DNA from: a virus
IMG/VR virus record: IMGVR_UViG_3300008216_000113
Span: 1-20,190 of that record
DNA: 20,190 bases
Reading direction: 5' to 3' (one strand)
Each line of letters begins with the position of its first letter. The stretch's first letter is position 1. The notes under the pieces were generated by a model. The model was given only the letters and a program-made list of their open reading frames with translations. It did no database searches and had not been told where the DNA came from. The position numbers and the translations under genes were made by a program. Of the stretch, positions 7,410 through 13,986 are shown piece after piece.

Positions 7410-7829
7410 TTAGCTCTTCAGGCAGGTGAAGGCAAAATCTGCCGCCACATACCTACCCCCTCCTATCTCTCGGAATCCCACCGCAGAGATGCCGACCAGT
7501 CTTCCATCGTCCACAGTGCTGCCCCAGGTGTTGTCCCCGTTGACAGCCGCCTCGACGCTGTTGGTTCCTGCTGGCTCCATATATGTGTCCAACTCGTCGA
7601 ACGCCTGCTTGGTAGCTGCCGAGCTTATGAGTAGCGTCATAACGAACGTACCCACGAACGTCCCCGAACCCATAGTCTGCTGCCCCACGTCCCTACTCTC
7701 GAACCGCACAACTGCCGCCGGGAACTCGTTGAGTCCGTCTGGCGGGTAATCAAACGTAGCCTTGATGGCCGATATCGTCGCAAGTCTTGTGAGCAATCCG
7801 TCTTTAGCATTGGCTATCTCCGATGCCAT
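7410..7829 (-). CDS. Tail terminator / tail-to-head joining protein
   Basis: This 139-residue protein has the length and layout of tail terminator proteins (lambda gpU-like role): an N-terminal helix (ANAKDGLLTRLATISAI), then the start of a beta sheet with a proline-rich turn (KATFDYPPDGLNEFPAAVV), a central GTFVGTFVMTLLISS strand, a helix (TKQAFDELDTYMEP), and C-terminal strands ending FAFTCLKS. The segment AFDELDTYMEPAGTNSVEAAV resembles the 'Lxxyl...g..sv..al' pattern of these proteins. It sits between the connector and the tail tube, the expected site for a ring that stops tube growth and joins the head. Start and upstream stop overlap as TGATG. The family call rests on layout and position. 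Confidence 0.75.
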   Translation of the reverse strand: MASEIANAKDGLLTRLATISAIKATFDYPPDGLNEFPAAVVRFESRDVGQQTMGSGTFVGTFVMTLLISSAATKQAFDELDTYMEPAGTNSVEAAVNGDNTWGSTVDDGRLVGISAVGFREIGGGRYVAADFAFTCLKS

Positions 7830-8665
7830 CAGGCCACCCCTATCGCTATCTTGCGGTAGGGACTCAACGCCTGTTTGACATCCTGGTCAATGCCTCTGAA
7901 TATCTCCATCAGGCCACCCTCTAGGCCGAGAGCGTTGGCATACGAGGAGTCCTTGCGCTTCCAGAGGCGGGACGCCTGGATGATGACCGCCTCTTTAACA
8001 GGCTCAGGATACTCGTACAGGCTAATTGCGGCCCCGGCGCTATGGGTTGCCCCGCTTGTGCCGTTGACACCCCTCAAAACGGTGAGCGTATTGCCCGAAT
8101 ATGACTGCACATACATCTGCTCGGAGTCCACGAGAATAGTATGCCCAGCCTCGACGTCCGTCCTTGCGGACACGCTGAAGGTCGTGGCCGTTGTTGACGA
8201 TATGGCGTCCGCTGTTTCGGTGGCCGTGGCCTTGTGACTCCACCAGCCCCACTCGCCCACTATCTGGACTGTCTCATCGCCCAACGTGAACGACCTCGTG
8301 CCGTTAGAGTCCACGATGACCGAGGTGTAGGGCCGGGAGTTAGAGTTCGTTCTAGTTGCCGGGTCGGCATTGCTGGGTCGTAACCTGTAATCGGTAGTGG
8401 CCCAGGTGGTCTCGAACGTCCTGTCTATGTTGTCGTCAGTCTTGAGGCTAGTAATAGCCGCAAGGTCAGGGAGCAACACCCTCTCGATATTAGCCACATC
8501 GAACGTCCTGGTCGCCGTCAGAGCGTAGAACTGCCGGTTGACGAGCCTATCCACCACTCGGCTCTGGGACTCCGCTAATAGGCGCAGCCTGGTATCGTCC
8601 CCGCTGCCTGTGACATTGAGGACGCTGCTTGATTTCAGGAGGTCAACCGAGACGTAGGCGTTCAC
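7829..8665 (-). CDS. Head-tail connector (gp6-like adaptor) with inserted beta module
   Basis: The ends of this 278-residue protein match small helical connector adaptors that bind below the portal: an N-terminal helix pair (DDTRLRLLAESQSRVVDRLVNRQF) followed by a strand region (SLKTDDNIDRTFETTWATTDYRLRP, VQIVGEWGWW). The C-terminal helices are PEPVKEAVIIQASRLWKRKD, then GLMEIFRGIDQDVKQALSPY. Ordinary members are much shorter; here residues ~152-217 insert a small beta module (GHTILVDSEQMYVQS, NTLTVLRGVNG) also found in the tail hub. The start is GTG, and its GTGA overlaps the upstream stop. The connector assignment is well supported by the helical C-terminus and the neighbouring tail terminator; the insert's role is unknown. 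Confidence 0.82.
   Translation of the reverse strand: MNAYVSVDLLKSSSVLNVTGSGDDTRLRLLAESQSRVVDRLVNRQFYALTATRTFDVANIERVLLPDLAAITSLKTDDNIDRTFETTWATTDYRLRPSNADPATRTNSNSRPYTSVIVDSNGTRSFTLGDETVQIVGEWGWWSHKATATETADAISSTTATTFSVSARTDVEAGHTILVDSEQMYVQSYSGNTLTVLRGVNGTSGATHSAGAAISLYEYPEPVKEAVIIQASRLWKRKDSSYANALGLEGGLMEIFRGIDQDVKQALSPYRKIAIGVA
8014..8212 (-). other. Small beta module shared with the tail hub (copy in the connector)
   Basis: Residues ~152-217 of the connector read ATTFSVSARTDVEAGHTILV, then DSEQMYVQS, then NTLTVLRGVNGTSGATHS. The same order occurs in the tail hub at 2351-2557. It interrupts the strand-to-helix junction of the connector fold and probably faces outward. Confidence 0.6.
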
Positions 8666-8868
8666 TTCGAGCTTGTGGTGTCCGTTGCAGACGTTACCGA
8701 TGGCCCTGGAGTCGCTTCTAAGGCCTCTAGGCGCCGTTTTAAGGCGCTGTTCTCGCTCTCCAGCAGGATTGTACGCATTACCTCGCTCGCGGCCGGGAGA
8801 CGCCGAAACAACTCCTGCAAATGCTCGGTGGTTATCTGGACTTCGGCGGCCCCGTTATTGCTGGGCAT
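8662..8868 (-). CDS. Small coiled-coil protein after the fiber gene
   Basis: This 68-residue protein is mostly one predicted amphipathic helix: ITTEHLQELFRRLPAASEVM followed by ILLESENSALKRRLEALEA, with a flexible Ser/Thr tail. The heptad-like Leu spacing in the second half suggests a coiled coil. It starts 5 bases after the fiber stop, with AGGAG 9 bases upstream of the ATG (inside the fiber's last codons), and its stop overlaps the connector's GTG start. I do not recognise the family. Position right after the fiber suggests a fiber-attachment or assembly partner, or a small neck component; both are guesses from context. Confidence 0.7.
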   Translation of the reverse strand: MPSNNGAAEVQITTEHLQELFRRLPAASEVMRTILLESENSALKRRLEALEATPGPSVTSATDTTSSK

Positions 8869-8872
8869 GCTA

Positions 8873-11692
8873 CTAAACTCCTGCCAGTTCGAGACGCTTG
8901 TCTAGTTTCTCTATCTGGGCATGAAGCGCCTGCACAGATAGCACGGTATAGCCTAGAGTGTTCACGGGATTCACAATGTTTCCCTTATAATGCATGGCCC
9001 AAGGCGCTTCATCCGCCATCACGCCGACATACTCTGTACTAGAGTCGCCCGTCCCCTTGCGCTCTTTGTAACGGAAATGGTAAGCAGGCGTGCTTAACAT
9101 GGCCTCCAGAGCTTCCTCGGGGCTTGCCTGCTCGCCTATGTCCTTGTGCTCCTTGAGAGAGCTTGCCGCTGTCCAGTCGCAGGCTGTGTCATCTCCGCCA
9201 GATGTTAGCTGCTGCCCATCGTCCCCGTGGTCAGTGCCGAGCGAAATCGCCCCGTCGAATCGGCTAGTACCAGCGTCCACGAAAAGGGCGTAGTTAGTGG
9301 CTCCTGCTGACCCCCCGGTGGCGATATACAGGGTCGAGGCCGTAGTAATGGTGGGAGTCGCTCCGCCACCGCCATTCGAGACGACGGGCTGAAGCACCAT
9401 CGTGCGGGCGTTAGTGACTGTTTGATTTGCGTTCGTCGCGGTATAGGCGAAGCCCTGGAACCTCGACGCGTGGACAGAGCTATAGGTCGTGGGGTCGGAG
9501 CCTGTCAGCGTGACGGTGTCGAAGTCCTGGATAAAAAACTCCATACTCCCAGAGGCTAACTGTGTGATGGGGGATACTGTCAGCCCTCCTCCGCCACTGC
9601 TTGTCCGAAGGTTGAAAGCGTACGTGGCCGTGGGACTGCTGTTGGTGTGCTTAAATGTGGCAGTCCAATCGTTACCCGCTCCGCCTACATTCAGGACGTG
9701 GTTATTCGCGAGGTCAATGTTCCCCGCCAATGTCAGCGTGCCCGCGGCCAGAGTCATCAGGTCGGTGTCACCCGTGTGGCCGATGGTCGTGCCATTGATG
9801 GCCACGTTGTCCACCGTCAGCGCTGTCAGTGTGCCAAGGCTCGTGACGTTGGTCTGTGCAGCCGTGGAGAGCGTCCCTGCAAGCTCTCCAGAACTCCCGT
9901 AGATTACCGCCTTGGAGTTAACCACCGAGTTGGCGCTGGAGCCATCCAGAAGGTTAATCTCGGCGGCTGTCGAAGTGACCCCGTCAAGGATGTTAAGCTC
10001 TGCTGCCGTAGAGGTAACCCCGTCCAGAATGTTTAGCTCTGCTGCTGTAGAGGTGACCCCATCAAGGATGTTTAGCTCTGCCGCTGTGCTGCTGACGTTA
10101 GTACCGCCGATGTCCAGCGTGGTCATACTGACCTCGCCAGCCGTCAGGATGTTGGTGGTAGCGTTATAGGTCAGCGCCGCCTCGGAGGAGAGGACGCCGT
10201 CGGCGCCCGTATAGACCACCTGCCCGGCAGTCAGCCCGTCAGCCAGGAATCCCGACGCTCTTACCGTGTAGCTCCCAACGTCCACGTTATTGGCGATGGT
10301 CAACGAGGTAATCGCGTCAACTGTCCCGCCATCTATGTCAGGAGTGTTGATGTCGCCCGTCGTGATTACTGGAGAGGCCAGGGTCTTGTTGCTGAGAGTG
10401 TCAGCAGTTGCCAAGCCCACGAACGTGTCCGTGGCGTTCGGCAGAGTCCACGTCCTGTCGGCAGTCGGGTCGGTGATGGCAAGAGTCGTCTCGTATCCGT
10501 CGGCCGTACCGCCCTCGAAGACGAGTGGGCTGGCTCCCTGGATGGTTCCTGTGATGGTCACCGTGTCCGAAGCAGCGTTGCCCAGAGTCACGTTTCCTGT
10601 CGCCGTTAGATTGGCAAACGTCACGTTGGCGGTAGTGGCGAGGTCTTGGTCGATGGTCGCCGTCTCTGAGATTGTGAACGTCTTGCCACTCCCTCCGAAG
10701 GCGAGAGTGTTGGAGTTGGCAGAAGGGTCGATGCTCAGAACTCCTGCTGTGCCGGGAGCCTTGAGTTCCCACCCTGCCCGGTCTGCTGCTGTCTTAAAAT
10801 AGCCCGTCACGCTGGAGTCCTCTTCGACCTCTATCCCAACAGCAGTTCCGCTCGACGCGCTGCCGCCGTCGTTCAGAGTGATGAGCTTATCGGACACCAG
10901 CAGGTTGGTCGTGCTGACTGTCGTCTGCGTCCCTGACACCGTGAGGTTCCCAGGAATAGTGACAGTCGTCCCAGATGCCCCTATCGTGAGCGTGTTGGCT
11001 CCGATAGTGTCGAGGATGGTCTTGTCCCCGCTCGTCATATCGAGGTCGGTGAGCGCTGTTAGAGCGCCACCGTTGAGGACAGGAGACGTCAGGGTCTTGT
11101 TTGTGAGCGTCTCAGAGCCTGTTAGAGAGACGAGGCCAGCCTCAGCGTAGGTTCTATCAACCCAGGCGCTTCCGCTGTACTGTAGGACGTCGTTAGAAGC
11201 TGGCCCAGAGATGGTCGTGTCATTAAGCTCAGCCAGGGTGTCCTCGGTTGCCACCTGTGCATCCACATAAGCCTTGATGGACTGCTGAGTGGCAAGCTGG
11301 GTGGCCGAGTTCCCCGACATGTCATCCTGGTCGAGGACGGCAGAGCCGGAGACCCCAGTGTTCAGGACAGGCGACGTGAGGGTCTTGTTCGTCAGGGTCG
11401 CAGCGAAGGCATTGAAGGTGAACGTGTCGTTCCCTGTCAGGAGTGGCAGCGTGATAGTCCTGTCTGCCGCTAACTCGGAGACAGCGAAGACGTACTGATG
11501 GTCGGCGCTGGAGTCCTCGATTTGAGGAGTCGTCAGGGCAGCAACATCGACCCATTTTCCCGCGCTGGTGGAGTACTGGAGCCGGTCAAGATTAGCTGCG
11601 GACGCAACGGTCACGTCAGACAGCCCGGTCAAGCTCGTCGGAGCAGCTACGTACTGTAGATTAGCGCCTCTGAAGGTCGCATTCCTGCTCAT
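8873..11692 (-). CDS. Fiber with C-terminal S74 intramolecular chaperone, probably head-attached
   Basis: This 939-residue protein is a long beta-repeat fiber. N-terminal residues 1-60 (LTGLSDVTVASAANLDRLQY) look like an attachment domain. TLTNKTLTSPVLN-type repeats occur at ~98, ~196 and ~434, and four 13-residue STAAELNILDGVT repeats at 535-584. A globular region follows (about 660-830). The C-terminus, from ~843, is a peptidase S74/endosialidase-type chaperone: AASSLKEHKDI, then EALEAMLSTPAYHFRYKE, EYVGVMADEAP and the helix GYTVLSVQALHAQIEKLDKR. Such domains help the fiber trimerise and then cut themselves off, usually at a Ser just before Leu-Lys; here S844 or S845 with K847 are the candidates. 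No enzyme domain is evident. It lies between possible decoration proteins and the connector, not after the tape measure, so a head fiber is likely, though a tail or neck fiber is possible. Confidence 0.88.
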   Translation of the reverse strand: MSRNATFRGANLQYVAAPTSLTGLSDVTVASAANLDRLQYSTSAGKWVDVAALTTPQIEDSSADHQYVFAVSELAADRTITLPLLTGNDTFTFNAFAATLTNKTLTSPVLNTGVSGSAVLDQDDMSGNSATQLATQQSIKAYVDAQVATEDTLAELNDTTISGPASNDVLQYSGSAWVDRTYAEAGLVSLTGSETLTNKTLTSPVLNGGALTALTDLDMTSGDKTILDTIGANTLTIGASGTTVTIPGNLTVSGTQTTVSTTNLLVSDKLITLNDGGSASSGTAVGIEVEEDSSVTGYFKTAADRAGWELKAPGTAGVLSIDPSANSNTLAFGGSGKTFTISETATIDQDLATTANVTFANLTATGNVTLGNAASDTVTITGTIQGASPLVFEGGTADGYETTLAITDPTADRTWTLPNATDTFVGLATADTLSNKTLASPVITTGDINTPDIDGGTVDAITSLTIANNVDVGSYTVRASGFLADGLTAGQVVYTGADGVLSSEAALTYNATTNILTAGEVSMTTLDIGGTNVSSTAAELNILDGVTSTAAELNILDGVTSTAAELNILDGVTSTAAEINLLDGSSANSVVNSKAVIYGSSGELAGTLSTAAQTNVTSLGTLTALTVDNVAINGTTIGHTGDTDLMTLAAGTLTLAGNIDLANNHVLNVGGAGNDWTATFKHTNSSPTATYAFNLRTSSGGGGLTVSPITQLASGSMEFFIQDFDTVTLTGSDPTTYSSVHASRFQGFAYTATNANQTVTNARTMVLQPVVSNGGGGATPTITTASTLYIATGGSAGATNYALFVDAGTSRFDGAISLGTDHGDDGQQLTSGGDDTACDWTAASSLKEHKDIGEQASPEEALEAMLSTPAYHFRYKERKGTGDSSTEYVGVMADEAPWAMHYKGNIVNPVNTLGYTVLSVQALHAQIEKLDKRLELAGV
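9941..10090 (-). repeat. Four tandem ~39-bp coding repeats in the fiber
   Basis: Three full units encode STAAELNILDGVT and a fourth partial, diverged unit encodes STAAEINLLDG. The DNA copies differ at many synonymous positions, so the repeat is kept at the protein level. Repeats of this kind are common in phage fiber shafts and form short beta turns or collar segments. Confidence 0.9.
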
Positions 11693-11695
11693 GCG

Positions 11696-11998
11696 CTATA
11701 CCTTCTGAGCGTAGAAGTCAGCCTTGTCTCCGTTGGTGCCGACATCTATCCAAACATCATATAGGTCAAGGAAATTTTTATCAGTTTCCAGGGTTATACT
11801 TTCGCCACCATCTAGGCCCGTAGATGTCGAAGAAGCCACGTCAGAACCGCCAACGAATAGCTGTCCAGAGTTTGTTTTCTGGGCATAGATAAGAACTCGC
11901 CTAGCTCTCAGGCTAGTTGCATGGAGTCGAACCGCAGTCCCAGCCGTTCCCACTGCGGTTGAACCCATCGCATGGGTCGGTGTATGAGAAGTTGCCAT
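11696..11998 (-). CDS. Small beta protein, possible head decoration protein (paralog 1)
   Basis: This 100-residue protein is a small beta-sandwich candidate: GTAGTAVRLHATSLRARRVL, then IYAQKTNSGQLFVGGSDVA, a GESITLETDK turn, and the end LYDVWIDVGTNGDKADFYAQ. It is clearly related to the 91-residue protein encoded just upstream (shared STAGTAV-type start, F/YVG strand, TN.DK.DF ending). It has a strong GGAGGATAG before ATG and runs straight into the fiber gene (3-base gap). Position between capsid and fiber suggests a capsid surface or fiber-base protein. I do not recognise a named family, so decoration is an inference from place, size and expression signals. Confidence 0.72.
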   Translation of the reverse strand: MATSHTPTHAMGSTAVGTAGTAVRLHATSLRARRVLIYAQKTNSGQLFVGGSDVASSTSTGLDGGESITLETDKNFLDLYDVWIDVGTNGDKADFYAQKV

Positions 11999-12027
11999 CG
12001 TCTATCCTCCAGCCACCACCGCCAGCC

Positions 12028-12303
12028 CTAACTGTTGTCAGCTACGAAATCGACCTTGTCCGAGTTAGTAGCTGCGTCGGCATACCAATTCTCTAATCGT
12101 TCATATCCGTCGAATAGCACAGTGAAGGCATCCCCAGGCGAGATTGCCACCCCGTTCGAGGAGCTTACCGTGCTATACCCCACGTAGACTATGCCGGTGT
12201 TTCCTGCCCGCGCCCGCCACATGATGCCCCGCACAGTGCCAGACGTGCCGCTCTGCACTGCTGTCCCAGCCGTAGACACAGTGATGGTGCCTATAAGGGC
12301 CAT
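12028..12303 (-). CDS. Small beta protein, possible head decoration protein (paralog 2)
   Basis: This 91-residue protein opens with MALIGTITVSTAGTAVQSGT, has IVYVGYSTVSSSNGVAISPG in the middle, and ends NWYADAATNSDKVDFVADNS. Each segment lines up with the 100-residue paralog downstream. Alternating hydrophobic residues and many Thr, Ser and Gly residues suggest an all-beta fold. Its start overlaps the upstream stop as TAATG, with GGTGGAG just before. The pair could form mixed capsid spikes, or one could anchor the fiber. Function is inferred from position only. Confidence 0.72.
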   Translation of the reverse strand: MALIGTITVSTAGTAVQSGTSGTVRGIMWRARAGNTGIVYVGYSTVSSSNGVAISPGDAFTVLFDGYERLENWYADAATNSDKVDFVADNS

Positions 12304-12500
12304 TACTCCACCACCCTGTTCTCTGACTTCTTGTCAGCCATCGAGCGGTTGTTTGAGTTACGGGCCAGCCGAAACCTGTCCGGCATAGCCTCGGCCATCG
12401 CCTTAGCCTGGGCTGTCGGCACCTCTACAGCCTCACCAGCCTTAAATACCTGTCCCTTATAGCCAAGGTCGTCCGTCGTTATGTTGCGAATCTTGCTCAT
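12303..12500 (-). CDS. Small capsid-linked protein of unknown function
   Basis: This 65-residue protein has a short beta-like first half (YKGQVFKAGEAVEVPTAQ), a helix (AKAMAEAMPDRFRLARN) and a charged tail. Short proteins with an 'F..G..VEV....A..l.....rF.l' pattern often follow major capsid genes in HK97-like phages, but their role is not settled. A strong GGGGGAG lies 4 bases before its ATG, just after a stable hairpin (12511-12544). The stop overlaps the next start (TAATG). The frame is supported by that tight packing. Confidence 0.75.
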   Translation of the reverse strand: MSKIRNITTDDLGYKGQVFKAGEAVEVPTAQAKAMAEAMPDRFRLARNSNNRSMADKKSENRVVE

Positions 12501-12510
12501 AAAGCTCCCC

Positions 12511-12544
12511 CAGGGCGGGACACCCGTAAAGACGCCCCGCCCTG
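12511..12544 (-). other. Stable hairpin between the capsid gene and the next gene
   Basis: A perfect 9-bp GC-rich stem (CAGGGCGGG with CCCGCCCTG) encloses 16 bases. No T-run follows, so it is unlikely to be a simple intrinsic terminator. It may protect the 3' end of capsid mRNA or reduce read-through into the downstream genes. Confidence 0.55.
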
Positions 12545-12557
12545 ACTGCCGCTAGCC

Positions 12558-12573
12558 GTCAGCCCTAGCTGAC
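12558..12573 (-). other. Short inverted repeat over the capsid stop codon
   Basis: GTCAGC and GCTGAC pair perfectly around a 4-base loop that includes bases of the capsid TAG stop. It lies 13 bases before the larger hairpin, so the capsid message ends in two successive stems. It could also be chance. Confidence 0.35.
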
Positions 12574-13986
12574 GCCGGTGATGTCGTACTGGAGAGCCGT
12601 GTGGGTCTGCGCTGACAGGGTCGCCCTCTGCGTGAGCGCGTGACGGAAGCTGATGGTCACGATGTTGCTGCGCTTCTGGGTGTCTCTGAAAACGTCCACT
12701 GCCATGTCGCGCCTAAACCCTTGCTGCCACTGACCCTTGTTCACAATGAGCAAGCTGCCGGTGTCCGCGCTGTTGCCTGCGCTGGTTATCTTGCCGTCGG
12801 TGTCTGCCAGCCGCATCAACTCGGAGGCTATAACGGGAATCCCACTCACTGCCCCAAGCTGGCCGGTCAGGATGGTGGCGTTCGGCCCCAGCTTGTCCAT
12901 CGTGCGGAAGTTGCTGATGCCCTGCGCCCTGATGAACGTGTTGACGTCCATAATCCAGACCAGTTCTGACGGCCTGGTGCCGTACTTGTCGAGCTTGCTG
13001 CGAATCTCGTTGAACATGTCGTCAGAGACCGCCGCATTGTGGTTGTTCGCCTGCCCGGTGTTATCGACTAGGCAAGCATGGCGAAGACCGTCGTAGCCTA
13101 TGAGCCACTGAGCCTTGTTCGCCGTCGAGGTTGCGATAGTCGCACCATCAGCATTGATGCTGTTGGCGGCTGTCGTGTCAGCGTTCAGGATGACATCATC
13201 CAGAACCTCGGCTGCGTTCCGTACCAGCCCCGACCTAATCTCTGGGAGCAGGGCGATGATGCTGTCCTCTTCGATGCTGAACGAGAAGCTGACCTGGGAG
13301 ACTAGCTCATAGGCGGTCAGGGTCTTCTTCGCCGTCGCTGGGGTGGACTCCGTCGCCGTGGTGTTCTCAGTCCCTGGATACCAGGATGCATCCCCTAGCT
13401 GTGTCGGGATGTCGAACGGGTTGGAGGGCATCGCTATCGTCGGGATGAGCGGTGCCACCTGGGTCTGGAGGTTCACGTCCATCCACAGGGCTGACGCCTC
13501 AAGGGTCGGCACTAGCTCGTCACCAGTGGCCGAACCCGTCGCAGTCAGAGCGCGAGTATTGCTATCAATGGCCCTGCTGAGCTCTCGGAGCATCGACTTG
13601 GCATATGGGTGCCGGGAGAACTTCTCCTCGACAGCCGGGGAGACCCTACCAGACGCCCCTTCCACGAGTTGCCCGGTGGCGTCTGAAATCTTCTCGCTCC
13701 ACTGGCGGTTGCCGTCTGCTATGCCCCTCATAAGAGCAAGGTCGACAGCGTCCATCCCGGCGTAGGGGCCATCCTGCACCCGAAGCTCTTCGTCCCCTGC
13801 ACTGGCTCGGACTTGCGCCCGCTTCGCCTCGCGCTGGGTCTCCTGAACCTCGGTGATGCCCGCCTTGAGCTTGTCGATTTCCTCCGCTTGGAGGTCGACC
13901 TGCTCGGTGACAGGGTCGAACCTGTCCGTCACGAACTGGTTAATCTGCCCCAGTTCCCGTCCAATCTTATCCATCTCGTCAGACAT
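12565..13986 (-). CDS. Major capsid protein, HK97 fold, with N-terminal scaffold region
   Basis: This protein (473 residues from the ATG at 13986) builds the icosahedral head. Residues 1-~70 are a charged coiled coil (EMDKIGRELGQINQFVTDRF, then QAEEIDKLKAGITEVQETQR), the usual delta/scaffold domain removed by the prohead protease. The HK97-type shell domain follows, with LVPTLEASALWMDVN, then IEEDSIIALLPEIRSGL and a C-terminal QGFRRDMAVDVFRDTQKRSN, then FRHALTQRATLS. The ATG at 13986 has GAGAGGTGA 5 bases upstream; the in-frame GTG at 13995 lies inside that site, so the ATG is preferred. It overlaps the end of the protease gene by 8 bases. The cleavage site and any crosslink residues cannot be fixed from sequence alone. 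Confidence 0.94.
   Translation of the reverse strand: MSDEMDKIGRELGQINQFVTDRFDPVTEQVDLQAEEIDKLKAGITEVQETQREAKRAQVRASAGDEELRVQDGPYAGMDAVDLALMRGIADGNRQWSEKISDATGQLVEGASGRVSPAVEEKFSRHPYAKSMLRELSRAIDSNTRALTATGSATGDELVPTLEASALWMDVNLQTQVAPLIPTIAMPSNPFDIPTQLGDASWYPGTENTTATESTPATAKKTLTAYELVSQVSFSFSIEEDSIIALLPEIRSGLVRNAAEVLDDVILNADTTAANSINADGATIATSTANKAQWLIGYDGLRHACLVDNTGQANNHNAAVSDDMFNEIRSKLDKYGTRPSELVWIMDVNTFIRAQGISNFRTMDKLGPNATILTGQLGAVSGIPVIASELMRLADTDGKITSAGNSADTGSLLIVNKGQWQQGFRRDMAVDVFRDTQKRSNIVTISFRHALTQRATLSAQTHTALQYDITGVS

Noticed and set aside
9941-10090. Tandem repeats as a possible CRISPR or iteron array
   Set aside because: The units are contiguous 39-base coding repeats without spacers, in frame with the fiber protein and diverged at synonymous sites.
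10401-10772. 123-codon minus-strand frame within the fiber gene
   Set aside because: Arg/His-rich alternative frame of the repetitive fiber DNA, with no start signal or motif.
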